Below are positions 7,336 through 15,548 of a DNA stretch of 35,173 bases, piece by piece (the stretch's first letter is position 1; the number at the start of each line of letters is the position of its first letter). The translations under genes and the position numbers were made by a program. This DNA is from CAMQVM01 sp044433365 (lineage in GTDB: Bacteria > Bacteroidota > Bacteroidia > Bacteroidales > Rikenellaceae), in NCBI GenBank assembly GCA_044433365.1, contig JAWXTR010000015.1, positions 1 to 35,173 of the forward strand. The letters run 5' to 3'. The notes under the pieces were generated by a model. That model did no database searches. It was not told where the DNA came from and saw nothing but the letters and a program-made list of their open reading frames with translations.

Positions 7336-10131
7336 CTATTTTAAAGTCTCAGACAGCTCAACATCCAAAAACATATAGTGACCGCAATCTACAGTAACCT
7401 TACATTCACCACCCGAAATTTTCAATTTTTCACCAGTAATAAGGTCAGTAATAGATTTTACTTTTGCAGAGCCAATAACAATTGTAGCCTCTTTTTTAGA
7501 TGGATTTAAATACCCACCATCTATTAAAGTAACTCTTAAATGTGTAGGAGCTGATTGTGCAGCAACCCAACCAACCTCACCTTTAACAGTTAGCGGCATC
7601 ATTTTACTACCTTTTTGAATTGCACTCTCAACAGTTGTGTAGTATTTATCAGCTTTAAACGACTTTGTCATCTCTTTATCAGAGTAGTAATCAATACCAT
7701 CGGTAAAATACTCAACTGTTTTGCCTTTATAAATAGGATGTAGGTGTGATTCTAGTGTGCCACGAGGCGCAGATTCATCGTAAGGAGGTGTAATTAGCAC
7801 CATACCATTATTATAAGAAGAGATAAAATCGAGTCTACGCTCTTTTGTGCCAGCAGCATAGTTTGAGAAGTCGTAATCGGTGATTGGAGCAGCGGGCCAA
7901 CTACCATTCATGCGACTAAATACTCTCGGCTCTTTACTTTTTTGTTCATCAAATTTTGTAACCCATTTTACCTCATTTCCATCGTTTAAATACTCCTCTT
8001 TAGGGTGAACTATTGATAGATGGACAGGGTTAAAACTTACTATCTCCTCACGTTTTGGAACATATAAGATACCCTTTGCAATAAGCTCCCAAAGTGTGCT
8101 CATATACTCTTGATTTACAGCAAAATTGTCGAGATATTGAGCACCGTAAGAGATTTGGTAAATCATATTTCGCAAAAAGTGGTTTGGTATCATCTGATGA
8201 GAGTGTTCACGTAGGCGATTGTAGCTAGTATTGTCACGTGCACAGCGACTTCCCCAGATATCGGTACTACCAGCACACCACACGCCTAAACGTCCAGCAA
8301 GGCTTAGCTCCATAGTCTTATCCGAAGTCTCTTCCATAGATGGGATAAATACATCTGCAAATTCACCTGAGATTAATCTATTCCAATGCTCTTCGTAGAT
8401 ATTACCAAGCCAAAAAATATTTTTTGAACGGATAAACAACATACCGTTGTGCTCTCTAGCATGTTTAGCAAGAGGGTAGAGCATATTTTCCATAAGCCAT
8501 GCTACATCTGCACCACGTCCCTCAACCTCAGGAAATAGAAGTACTGTTTTTTGATTATCGCCAGTAAAGTTGTATATCTCTTTTGTAGCCTCTGGACTAA
8601 AGTAGTAAGGGTCGTTACCGTGTCCACCCCACATTGCAAGCCCTTTTGAGTCACCTTCAAATTGTGGTTTAACACGACTTAGTAGATTCTCTTTTGTTAG
8701 GCTATATTTTAAACGGTCGTCACGACGATTACGGAAAAACTGATTGCTCATAGTGTCACGTTGCCATGAGTCTGGACGCATAGCATCGCCAATCCATACA
8801 TTATTTAGAAATATTGGTGATGGATAGTTGTTATGTATATTTTCTACTGTTTTTCTCATAAAAGGATTCCCACCTTTATCCGATAGGAAATAGACCTTTG
8901 GGCGGCTGTCGATATTTTCCCACTCTGGAAGTTTAAACAGCTCAATTTGCTCTTTAATTTTGTCAGAATTTGCTAAAATTGTAGCTAATTTACCTTTAGG
9001 TTCAATATTTTCAAAACCTCTCTTCCACTCACTATCTTTTGTGTCGATAATATGAATTGAACTACCTCCACTTTGTTCACTTGCCAAAATTAATTTGGTA
9101 TCTGTTGGGTCTTTTACTGCATCATAAAATGAATATTTAGAAGAGAGTATCTGAGCATTATGCTCACCACTCATTATTAGCAATTGACGACCAAATAGAT
9201 AGGCTGTTTTATCCTCTCCGCCATCGTTTACTGTAAAACCAAGCCCTAAACGGTAGCCAAAACTATCGACTCTTCCTCTACCATCTACAGTTGCATAGTA
9301 GCTACTTTGAGTATCATTTTCAATATCTACCTCCCACAATCCAGAGTTTGCACGCATTGAGGTTGTACCCATTAAGATTTTTGCACCCTCTCCATCTCTT
9401 GAATCTATTGCAGTCATAGAGCCTAGAGCGCAAGTTTTTTGGGGAGTTATGGTTTTGTAAGGCTTTGAAGCTAAAGGTTCAAAAAGATATAGCGTACCTG
9501 TACCTGCCATACTATGAATCGCACCATGAAGTGCTAAAATCTCATCGCCATTAGATAGGGTTACGGGGCGTATGATATTTACGATATGGTGATATTTTTC
9601 GGGTGCATCTGTACCCCAACTAACATCTTTAGAGTAGCTGTTTGAAAACACCTTTGACAGCTCATTTCCCTTTGTATCTAAATAATATAGGTAGTTGTCA
9701 TAACCTCCACAAGCAACATAAGGTTTATTATCTTTATGAATAACGCATACCGACGACATAGGGGCATCATTTTTACGAAATTTCCATAAAAGTTTGCCAT
9801 TTTCGCTAAGACAGTAGATGTTTCCATCGGCATTTGCTGTTAATATCTCATCGCTACCATCGCCATCTAAATCGGCACAATAAATATCGCTGTTTAGAAA
9901 ACCTGAGAGCGAGTTCTCCCATTTTAAATTACCTAAGTAGTCGTAACAGAAAACTTTACCTTCATAACTACCTGCAACTATCATATCTTCGCCATCAATC
10001 TTGGCATTTCTAACGTTTAAGATAGTATATCCTGTTTCTATCGATTTTACACTTGATGCAAAAATTGTAAAGGTTGTCGACAACAGGTATAGTGTAATAG
10101 ATAGTTTTAAAAATTTATTTAATTTGCTCAT
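7336..10131 (-). CDS. Secreted beta-propeller + putative glycosidase (GH150/lambda-carrageenase-like architecture)
   Basis: A 931-aa exported protein with signal peptide (residues 1-25, cleaved near IFASS). Residues about 30-370 form repeated PQQ/FG-GAP-like blades (EGKVFCYDYLGNLKW, DGNIYCLSENGKLLW, NYLYYLDTKGNEL), with a calcium-type loop DLDGDGSDE. From about residue 410 begins an unrelated alpha/beta region rich in W, H and acidic residues (AMWGGHGNDPYYF, LLFPEVEGRGADVAW, FIRSKNIFWLGN, DIWGSRCARDN), then a C-terminal beta-sandwich. N-terminal propeller plus unique catalytic region at about 930 residues is the known layout of lambda-carrageenases (GH150). I infer, but cannot prove, that link; an undescribed glycosidase family is the alternative. 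It sits 70 bases downstream of GH43 in the same operon, and a 46-bp-family remnant lies between them. Confidence 0.5.
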   Translation of the reverse strand: MSKLNKFLKLSITLYLLSTTFTIFASSVKSIETGYTILNVRNAKIDGEDMIVAGSYEGKVFCYDYLGNLKWENSLSGFLNSDIYCADLDGDGSDEILTANADGNIYCLSENGKLLWKFRKNDAPMSSVCVIHKDNKPYVACGGYDNYLYYLDTKGNELSKVFSNSYSKDVSWGTDAPEKYHHIVNIIRPVTLSNGDEILALHGAIHSMAGTGTLYLFEPLASKPYKTITPQKTCALGSMTAIDSRDGEGAKILMGTTSMRANSGLWEVDIENDTQSSYYATVDGRGRVDSFGYRLGLGFTVNDGGEDKTAYLFGRQLLIMSGEHNAQILSSKYSFYDAVKDPTDTKLILASEQSGGSSIHIIDTKDSEWKRGFENIEPKGKLATILANSDKIKEQIELFKLPEWENIDSRPKVYFLSDKGGNPFMRKTVENIHNNYPSPIFLNNVWIGDAMRPDSWQRDTMSNQFFRNRRDDRLKYSLTKENLLSRVKPQFEGDSKGLAMWGGHGNDPYYFSPEATKEIYNFTGDNQKTVLLFPEVEGRGADVAWLMENMLYPLAKHAREHNGMLFIRSKNIFWLGNIYEEHWNRLISGEFADVFIPSMEETSDKTMELSLAGRLGVWCAGSTDIWGSRCARDNTSYNRLREHSHQMIPNHFLRNMIYQISYGAQYLDNFAVNQEYMSTLWELIAKGILYVPKREEIVSFNPVHLSIVHPKEEYLNDGNEVKWVTKFDEQKSKEPRVFSRMNGSWPAAPITDYDFSNYAAGTKERRLDFISSYNNGMVLITPPYDESAPRGTLESHLHPIYKGKTVEYFTDGIDYYSDKEMTKSFKADKYYTTVESAIQKGSKMMPLTVKGEVGWVAAQSAPTHLRVTLIDGGYLNPSKKEATIVIGSAKVKSITDLITGEKLKISGGECKVTVDCGHYMFLDVELSETLK

Positions 10132-10168
10132 ATTTTATATATGTATTAGGTTAGTAGTTTAACAGTCA

Positions 10169-10197
10169 AGGGGAGTTCTGGATTTTAGAAGTTCACT
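10169..10197. repeat. 46-bp-family repeat, shortened copy (29 bp)
   Basis: AGGGGAGTTCT at the left and TTAGAAGTTCACT at the right, i.e. the two inverted ends of the family with most of the middle deleted. It lies within the 70-base gap between the GH43 gene and the propeller/glycosidase gene. Confidence 0.65.
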
Positions 10198-10201
10198 CAA
10201 G

Positions 10202-11845
10202 TTATCGAACAGCATTAAAATACTCAAAATCAGCATATCCTCCACTTGTTTGAGCACTTTGAGAGTCGATAAAAAGCCCTTGAGTAGCACCAGTCCAGAA
10301 GGTGTGTTGCCATCCTAAATCGGGCATACCTCCACGACCAAAGAAAATTTCGGTATTTCCCATATCTTCCCAATTTTTACCATCCTTGCTATATTGGAAA
10401 TATGCACTCTCTGGATTTACAACTTTTAGTTTTAAATATACATTATCTCCATCATAAGGAAGAGTTGCAACAGATAGATATTTTCCTGAATTTGGTTTGC
10501 AAACACCCTTAAACTTATCGAAAGCACCATATTTTAGTTTCACCTGCAACATACGCTCACCATTAATAGTTGTAAGACCATACTGAACAAAATTTTCCAT
10601 ATTTGTGTAGAGTAGAAGCCCTGCCATTTCGCCCTCATTTTTTGATGCAAAAGATAGCTTTGTAGATAGTTCAAAATCTTTTCCTACGATGCTTTGAAGC
10701 ATAAAACGCTCAAGAGTTTGAGTCATATCTCTATCACCGCTATAGTTTTTAATTCGTAGACTATTTTTATTATCTGTTAGTGACCAAGCCACGCCACTAT
10801 AATCGGGTTTTGTGTGAAAAAACCATTGAGGAGCCAATTTCGAGGCACCATCAAAAGAGTCAGATTGGTTTAGTCGAATATCCGATTTTGGAAGATTAGG
10901 AGTTTCGAACTCTACAGGTGGAATTTTGCCATATTTTGGTCGCCACCAACCATCCGAAGTCCAAATAACAGGCTCTAAACACATTTGACGTGCTAAAGTG
11001 GCGTAGTTTAGTTCATAGGTGTGGTAGGTCATATACCACTCACCGTTTTGAGTATGAATTAGCTCTCCATGTCCAGGACCTTGAATTGCAGCTCGCTCAG
11101 TATGAGGCGAATATTTAACTGGGTTGGTTGGGTCTGGCTCCCATGGACCTTTCAGCGATTTTGAACGAAAACTTAACACTTTGTGGTGCTCATAAGGAAG
11201 CGTACCACCCTCTGAACAGGTGTAGTAGTAATATCCATTTTTCTTAACAATCTCAGCTCCCTCGCCAAACGCTTTACCATCGTTAGAACCAACTCTACTT
11301 ACCTCTTCTTCAATTTTTAATCCATCAGGGGTAAGTTTGTAAATCATACTTGCCTTTGAACTTAGATAGATAAAATTGTCGTCATCTATAAAAATCCCTG
11401 GGTCGATATCTTGATCCAATATTTTTACACCTTTGCTATAAGGGCCCTCTGGAGTGTCGGAGGTAAATACATAGATAGCTTTAGTTTTGGGATTTGAGTA
11501 GATTGGGGCATATACCATAAATTTTTTGGTATTAGGATTGTATACCATATCTGAACCCCAAATTCCTCCAAAAACCTCACCTGTAGGGATTTCAACCTCA
11601 TTATCACCATCAAAAGCGTGACCAATATACTCCCAGTTAATCAAATCTTTTGAGTGGATAATATGAAGTCCAGGTTGCCAACCAAAAGTGGAGCGAACAG
11701 CGTAATAGTCATCGCCAACACGAAAGACCCCCGGGTCGCTAAAGTCGCCAGGGAACACAGGATTACTGCTCATTTGAGCAAACAGAGGTAGAGTGGCTAT
11801 TGAAAGCCCAATTGCTGATAAAATTGTAGTAAATTTTTTATTCAT
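10202..11845 (-). CDS. Secreted GH43 enzyme (beta-xylosidase/alpha-L-arabinofuranosidase type)
   Basis: Inverting glycosidase of family GH43, 547 aa. The signal peptide is MNKKFTTILSAIGLSIATLP (cleavage after LFAQ, about residue 24). The five-bladed propeller follows directly: general base D37 in GDFSDPGVF, pKa-modulating D148 in DIDPGIF, general acid E195 in GEGAEI. A histidine late in the propeller (GPGHGEL) is the usual metal or structural position. From about residue 330 a concanavalin-like beta-sandwich of the GH43 C-terminal type (WFFHTKPDYSGVAWSL to FEYFNAVR) completes the usual two-domain form. It is the first gene of a two-gene operon, with a canonical promoter 90 bases upstream. Subfamily, and hence sugar, cannot be assigned by eye; GH43 also includes beta-galactosidic activities. 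Confidence 0.9.
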   Translation of the reverse strand: MNKKFTTILSAIGLSIATLPLFAQMSSNPVFPGDFSDPGVFRVGDDYYAVRSTFGWQPGLHIIHSKDLINWEYIGHAFDGDNEVEIPTGEVFGGIWGSDMVYNPNTKKFMVYAPIYSNPKTKAIYVFTSDTPEGPYSKGVKILDQDIDPGIFIDDDNFIYLSSKASMIYKLTPDGLKIEEEVSRVGSNDGKAFGEGAEIVKKNGYYYYTCSEGGTLPYEHHKVLSFRSKSLKGPWEPDPTNPVKYSPHTERAAIQGPGHGELIHTQNGEWYMTYHTYELNYATLARQMCLEPVIWTSDGWWRPKYGKIPPVEFETPNLPKSDIRLNQSDSFDGASKLAPQWFFHTKPDYSGVAWSLTDNKNSLRIKNYSGDRDMTQTLERFMLQSIVGKDFELSTKLSFASKNEGEMAGLLLYTNMENFVQYGLTTINGERMLQVKLKYGAFDKFKGVCKPNSGKYLSVATLPYDGDNVYLKLKVVNPESAYFQYSKDGKNWEDMGNTEIFFGRGGMPDLGWQHTFWTGATQGLFIDSQSAQTSGGYADFEYFNAVR

Positions 11846-11934
11846 AAGGGGGTATTGATTTTAGAATTTATCTTAGGTTAATATCTCAAATTTGGTTTGT
11901 TTGAATATTTGTAAAATGACTTTTTTATTTTATG

Positions 11935-11965
11935 CAAATGTAGTTAATGTAATTTAAAATTCAAA
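11935..11965 (-). promoter_or_regulatory. Bacteroidota-type promoter for the GH43 operon
   Basis: On the - strand TTTG (11965-11962) is followed after exactly 19 bases by TACATTTG (11942-11935), matching the TTTG-N19-TAnnTTTG consensus in full. Transcription would start near 11928, leaving an untranslated leader of about 80 nt before the GH43 ATG. Confidence 0.75.
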
Positions 11966-11987
11966 AAAAATTGGACTAATTTGGTAA

Positions 11988-12154
11988 TAAGTAGTGTAAA
12001 ACAATTATTGCCATATTCTTAATAGCACTCTTGGAGCGATATTTTTCACTATTAAATCTCAATATAGAACCACTATATTTTCGATTTAATAGCAAAAAAT
12101 CTCATCTCCAATAGCACTATTAAAAATACACCAATAATTATTTTACCCTACTTA
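11988..12154 (+). repeat. 167-bp palindromic repeat, copy 2
   Basis: Starts TAAGTAGTGTAAAACAATTA and ends ACCCTACTTA. The left 70 bases and right 72 bases are complementary at roughly four fifths of positions, and the centre contains a small hairpin (AATATAG-AACCA-CTATATT). It differs from copy 3 (32379-32545) at two positions and its left half equals the complement of copy 1 (1-98). Both ends begin or finish with TA, which fits a TA target duplication. It fills most of the gap between the GH43 promoter and the sulfotransferase terminator; it holds no gene. Confidence 0.9.
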
Positions 12155-12180
12155 ATTTACACTAACCATTTGAATAAAAC

Positions 12181-12216
12181 TAAAAAGTCTAACCTACAAA
12201 ATATGTAGATTAGACT
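12181..12216 (-). terminator. Intrinsic terminator of the sulfotransferase gene
   Basis: On the - strand a 12-bp stem (AGTCTAATCTAC with GTAGGTTAGACT, one G-T pair) at 12216-12186 with a 7-nt loop is followed by TTTTT (12186-12182). It lies 33 bases past the stop codon of the 483-aa gene. Confidence 0.75.
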
Positions 12217-12248
12217 CAGCCAAAAATGATTTTGAAGATTTTATAAAT

Positions 12249-13700
12249 CTATTTGTCGTATTTATAAACCTTATAACTATTATCAAGAAAAGTTGTTTTA
12301 GTAATAGAAAATAGGGTAGTGCCATTAACAAAATCGACCTCTCCAAATAGATCATATCCAGATGTTGTTCGTCCCCAAGAGACTACATAATGACCAGTTG
12401 CCGAAAGCTCTTGAGCTGCTCCCTCGTCAATAGCAGTTGTTGGACAGCTATAACACTCAAAGCTATTTACTTTAAGATTATTTTCATCCAAATTAAACTT
12501 CATTACCTCCGACACGATTGTTTCATCACCTGAGAGATAATTGTTGTTAAATAGAGTAATCGAACCATCTTCCGTAAAGTTTATGTCGTGTTGTCGATAG
12601 AATATCTGCACATCTGAGAGTGAAAACATATCGCCACTACCTCCTAATATCCAAATAATATCGCCTGTACCACTAGCTCTATCAACTTTTACAACTGCAT
12701 TTAATTTATTTAGCGATAAAAGAAGATTTCCGTCTGTTTCGTCTATTGTAGCACAATTACAGTGTAGATAATCTACATAACTACCATTTGATGTGGTGAA
12801 GCTTGAAGAGCTGTTAAGAGCGTATAGTTCAGTATAGTTGCTACTACGCCATTGGAAAATCAAACTACCATCTTTAATCTCTTGAACAACAGCTTCAACG
12901 ATATTTACGCTATCGGCATGATCTACATCATCGGGAATATCGTAAACTTGCGTTGGAACATAACCCGAAATTAAATAGTGTCCTTTATCTATTAAAGTAA
13001 AACTGTGATTATCAAGAGCAATTCCATCGGATATTGTTCCGTTACCAATAATTGAATTAACTCTATCAATCACTTGGTAATTTTCGTCCATTATCACTGC
13101 TTTCATTTGAGTATAATCGGCAATGTTCATTGTAGTAGAATCTACACTATCTGTTTTTTCTAAAAATGAGTAGTATACCTGACCATTTACCTCTGTGCGG
13201 TTGAAGCTGTGAGGATCGTCGGCATATCTATAGTAGATTAGATTGCCCTCTGTATCAAGTTTTGTAACATAATTGTTGTAGGTGTAATAATAATATCCTG
13301 CCTCAGGATTGTTGATAGTCATAGTACCTAAATCAATATCACTTGGGTATACACTTAAATAAGATGTAAACGATGAGCCACTATTGTTATTAGAGATTAC
13401 TATCTGAAGTTTACTATTTGCAACAATATTGTCTAGTTCAAATGATTGGCTCACTCCATTACTAAGCGAGACTCCATTGAAACTAATTGAATAATCAGAA
13501 TCTATCTGAGCTGCAACACTATTGATAGCATCAGTTGAGAGAGAAACAGGATAATAGGTTGCACTTTTAGTTAAATCAACAACACAAGTATCACCGTTTA
13601 TTAAAAGGTAATTCGAACTATCTATTTCACTACTAATATCATCAGAGATTTTATTACACGAGATAGCTAAAAGCACAAAATAAAAAATTAATTTTTTCAT
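12249..13700 (-). CDS. Aryl sulfotransferase (ASST)-like lipoprotein
   Basis: Resembles the PAPS-independent arylsulfate sulfotransferases (Arylsulfotrans families), periplasmic six-bladed propellers that move sulfate from one phenol to another through a sulfo-histidine. Residues 1-15 are a lipoprotein signal with C15 as lipidated cysteine (LLAISC, a loose lipobox). Residues about 25-120 are an Ig-like domain, as in AssT. Propeller motifs follow: LDNHSF (H232), DYLHCNCATID (H313), and FYRQHDINF (H371), which align with the three active-site histidines of E. coli AssT. The catalytic arginine normally in an S-x-R motif appears to be N331 (LLLSLNKLNAVVKVD). Nearby sulfatases suggest a role in sulfate chemistry, but donor and acceptor are unknown, and the missing arginine may mean altered function. 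Single-gene unit with its own terminator. Confidence 0.75.
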   Translation of the reverse strand: MKKLIFYFVLLAISCNKISDDISSEIDSSNYLLINGDTCVVDLTKSATYYPVSLSTDAINSVAAQIDSDYSISFNGVSLSNGVSQSFELDNIVANSKLQIVISNNNSGSSFTSYLSVYPSDIDLGTMTINNPEAGYYYYTYNNYVTKLDTEGNLIYYRYADDPHSFNRTEVNGQVYYSFLEKTDSVDSTTMNIADYTQMKAVIMDENYQVIDRVNSIIGNGTISDGIALDNHSFTLIDKGHYLISGYVPTQVYDIPDDVDHADSVNIVEAVVQEIKDGSLIFQWRSSNYTELYALNSSSSFTTSNGSYVDYLHCNCATIDETDGNLLLSLNKLNAVVKVDRASGTGDIIWILGGSGDMFSLSDVQIFYRQHDINFTEDGSITLFNNNYLSGDETIVSEVMKFNLDENNLKVNSFECYSCPTTAIDEGAAQELSATGHYVVSWGRTTSGYDLFGEVDFVNGTTLFSITKTTFLDNSYKVYKYDK

Positions 13701-13762
13701 AAATAGGGGTAAAATAAAAATTTTTGGGGTTTTGTATTGGTATCGGTTTTCCTAGTCTGTTT

Positions 13763-13808
13763 AGGGGAGTTCTAACAATTGGTTTTATTCGATTTTTAGA
13801 AGTTCTCT
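13763..13808. repeat. 46-bp repeat, complete copy
   Basis: AGGGGAGTTCTAA (13763-13775) and TTAGAAGTTCTCT (13796-13808) are imperfect inverted ends around AATTGGTTTTATTCGATTTT (13777-13796). The total length of 46 bp equals that of the copy at 22493-22538. It lies 63 bases upstream of the sulfotransferase ATG and so probably within or near its promoter. Confidence 0.75.
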
Positions 13809-13839
13809 TTAAATAATGCAAGAGATTAAATCTCATTGT

Positions 13840-13876
13840 GATAGCTGCTTTAGAAGTTCCCTAAAATGCAGCTATC
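13840..13876 (-). terminator. Hairpin downstream of the Gly/Met-rich gene
   Basis: GATAGCTGC (13840-13848) pairs with GCAGCTATC (13868-13876). The loop consists of the right end of a 46-bp-family repeat (TTTAGAAGTTCCCT, 13849-13862). It lies 16 bases past the stop of the 240-aa gene; no T-run follows on the - strand, so it may stabilise the 3' end rather than terminate. Confidence 0.5.
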
Positions 13877-13891
13877 ATCATGGTGTAAGAA

Positions 13892-14614
13892 TTAGAAGCC
13901 GCCCATGCCGCCTCCCATACCGCCGCCGCCTTGTCTTCCACCTCCCATGCCACCGCCCATAGACGATTGGCTCATTTGAGGTCGGCGTACTGTGCCATAA
14001 GAGTTATCCTCGCATAAATCCTTATAATATGATTTCCAACGTTTACACTCTTTCTCTGTAAGCGTCTCATTCATTTTATCATTTAGATTTTTATGCATCA
14101 TCTCAGTTCTCATCGCAATTTGACGTTCTACAGGGATTGGAGGCATTTCACCTTCGCCCATTTGAGGTCTTTCTCCTTGAGGCATTCCCTCGCTTCCACC
14201 TTCCGGTTTACCACCTTGCATCTGTCCACCTCTACCACGCTCAGCAGGATCTGCATTTTTAATTGAATCTAATTGAAGAGCATACTCAAAGAAGATTTTA
14301 TCGTACTCTTGTTGGTAAAGAGCAATAAATGCTCTGACACTACCTTTTCTTTCGTCAGATTTTACTTTACATTTCTTTACAACTTCATCATATTCGAAAA
14401 GGAACAAGCCCAAAGATGCAATAGGATCGGCAGCTTTCATCTGCATTGGCATTCCACCACCTTGCATGCCGCCACCGCCCATGCCTCCTCCCATTCCGCC
14501 GCCGCCACCCATGCCGCCGCCCATACCACCACCTTGGGCAGATACAGTTTCCATTGAGAATAGAGTAACAAATAGGATTGCTAAAACTTGAATTAGATTT
14601 CTTACGTTTTTCAT
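13892..14614 (-). CDS. Secreted Gly/Met-rich protein of unknown function
   Basis: I do not recognise this 240-aa protein. It has a signal peptide (residues 1-26, cleaved after VSA), then a low-complexity GGM/GGGM block (about 28-56), a compact helical, charged core (about 60-115; VVKKCKVKSDERKGSVRAF), a second Gly/Glu/Met-rich linker (about 123-157, GMPQGERPQMGEGEMPP), another helical segment with two cysteines (160-210, LNDKMNETLTEKECKRWKS), and a second GGM block to the end (217-240). Three cysteines remain in the mature part. It is predicted periplasmic or outer-membrane exposed. It lies downstream of a LytTR kinase/regulator pair and a MacAB-TolC-like exporter on the same strand, which suggests it is regulated by, or is part of, that system. 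The helical core recalls Spy-type periplasmic proteins, but only loosely. Confidence 0.8.
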   Translation of the reverse strand: MKNVRNLIQVLAILFVTLFSMETVSAQGGGMGGGMGGGGGMGGGMGGGGMQGGGMPMQMKAADPIASLGLFLFEYDEVVKKCKVKSDERKGSVRAFIALYQQEYDKIFFEYALQLDSIKNADPAERGRGGQMQGGKPEGGSEGMPQGERPQMGEGEMPPIPVERQIAMRTEMMHKNLNDKMNETLTEKECKRWKSYYKDLCEDNSYGTVRRPQMSQSSMGGGMGGGRQGGGGMGGGMGGF

Positions 14615-14641
14615 ATTAGTAAATTTTAAAAGATTTTCAAA

Positions 14642-14763
14642 ATAATATCCTTAATATCAAAAATAAATTTGACATTAAGGATATTATCAAAGATGAGCTT
14701 TGGGTTTCTATTATTATGTTCTCCCAATTAAAAAGCATACGAATATAGCTTATTAAGCTATAT
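14642..14763 (-). promoter_or_regulatory. Two hairpins between the response regulator and the Gly/Met-rich gene
   Basis: A 17-bp stem with one mismatch (ATAATATCCTTAATATC at 14642-14658 with 14671-14687) lies 28 bases upstream of the Gly/Met-rich ATG. A second, perfect 9-bp stem ATATAGCTT/AAGCTATAT spans 14743-14763, 36 bases after the regulator's stop. The latter may end the kinase/regulator mRNA; the former may be an operator or leader hairpin for the next gene. No full consensus promoter is seen between them. Confidence 0.5.
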
Positions 14764-14798
14764 AACGGAATAGCTTTCTATTAAAACCGCCAATTTTT

Positions 14799-15542
14799 CT
14801 ATATAGAGCGTAATTTTAAATACTCTCCAAGTTGTGATTTGTAGCTTTCGCCTATAGGGATTCTTACCTTATCAAAAATAATTTGGTTGCGCTCTATAAC
14901 CCTTATTTTGTCTTTTCTTACGATATACGAACGATGTACACGAATAAATTGGTCGCTCGGTAGAATATCTTCAGCCTTTTTTAGGTTCATAAGCGAAAGA
15001 ATTGGCTTTGAAGAACTTTCAGTGTAAAATTTTACATAATCTTTTAGCCCCTCAACATATAGCAAATCAGAAAGTTCTATTCTAAGTAGTTTATATTCCG
15101 ATTTTACATATATAGATTCTATTGCAGTAGATGTATCACTACTATTTGAAGGTGTAGAATCATTATGCTCAGCTCTATTTTTTATATCAAACCAAGAGGC
15201 AGCTTTTTGAGCTGCTTCCAAAAAATCGACATAAGATATAGGCTTCAATAGGTAGTCTAAGGCATTGACCTTATAACCATCAAGTGCATATTCATTAAAG
15301 GCTGTAGTAAATATAATTCGAGTATCGCCCTCAATCATTCGACTAAACTCCAATCCTGTCAAATTTGGCATTTGAATATCTAAAAATAGCAAATCTGCAC
15401 TTTTTAACTCATTACTACTAATTGCTTCAATTGCTGTAGAAAAGGTGGCAATATGCTCTAAAAAAGGAGTTTTAAGAACATAACTTTCGATTAATTGTGA
15501 AGCGAAAGGCTCGTCGTCAATTACTATTGTCTTTAATTTCAT
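14799..15542 (-). CDS. LytTR-family response regulator
   Basis: Cytoplasmic response regulator of 247 aa. The receiver domain (residues 1-120) has acidic pocket D9/D10 (VIDDEP), phospho-acceptor D55 (LLFLDIQMPN), a conserved threonine in FTTAFNEYALDGY, and lysine in YLLKPI. A linker rich in Ser/Asp/Thr (about 127-145) leads to a LytTR DNA-binding domain (about 147-247; YVEGLKDYVKFYT, FIRVHRSYIV). It starts six bases after the kinase stop codon, so the two are co-transcribed and form a pair. Its probable targets, by proximity, are the exporter operon upstream and the Gly/Met-rich gene downstream; that is inference. Confidence 0.95.
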   Translation of the reverse strand: MKLKTIVIDDEPFASQLIESYVLKTPFLEHIATFSTAIEAISSNELKSADLLFLDIQMPNLTGLEFSRMIEGDTRIIFTTAFNEYALDGYKVNALDYLLKPISYVDFLEAAQKAASWFDIKNRAEHNDSTPSNSSDTSTAIESIYVKSEYKLLRIELSDLLYVEGLKDYVKFYTESSSKPILSLMNLKKAEDILPSDQFIRVHRSYIVRKDKIRVIERNQIIFDKVRIPIGESYKSQLGEYLKLRSI

Positions 15543-15548
15543 AAACTA

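Noticed and set aside
14273..14557. Open frame on the + strand rich in His and Ala
   Set aside because: It is the antisense shadow of the GGM repeats of the Gly/Met-rich gene; composition follows from the repeat, and there is no start context.
14659..14691. Promoter for the Gly/Met-rich gene (TATTTTTG with TTTG upstream)
   Set aside because: The spacer is 22 bases instead of 19-20 and the boxes lie within the loop and arm of a hairpin, so I left it as an unproven regulatory structure.
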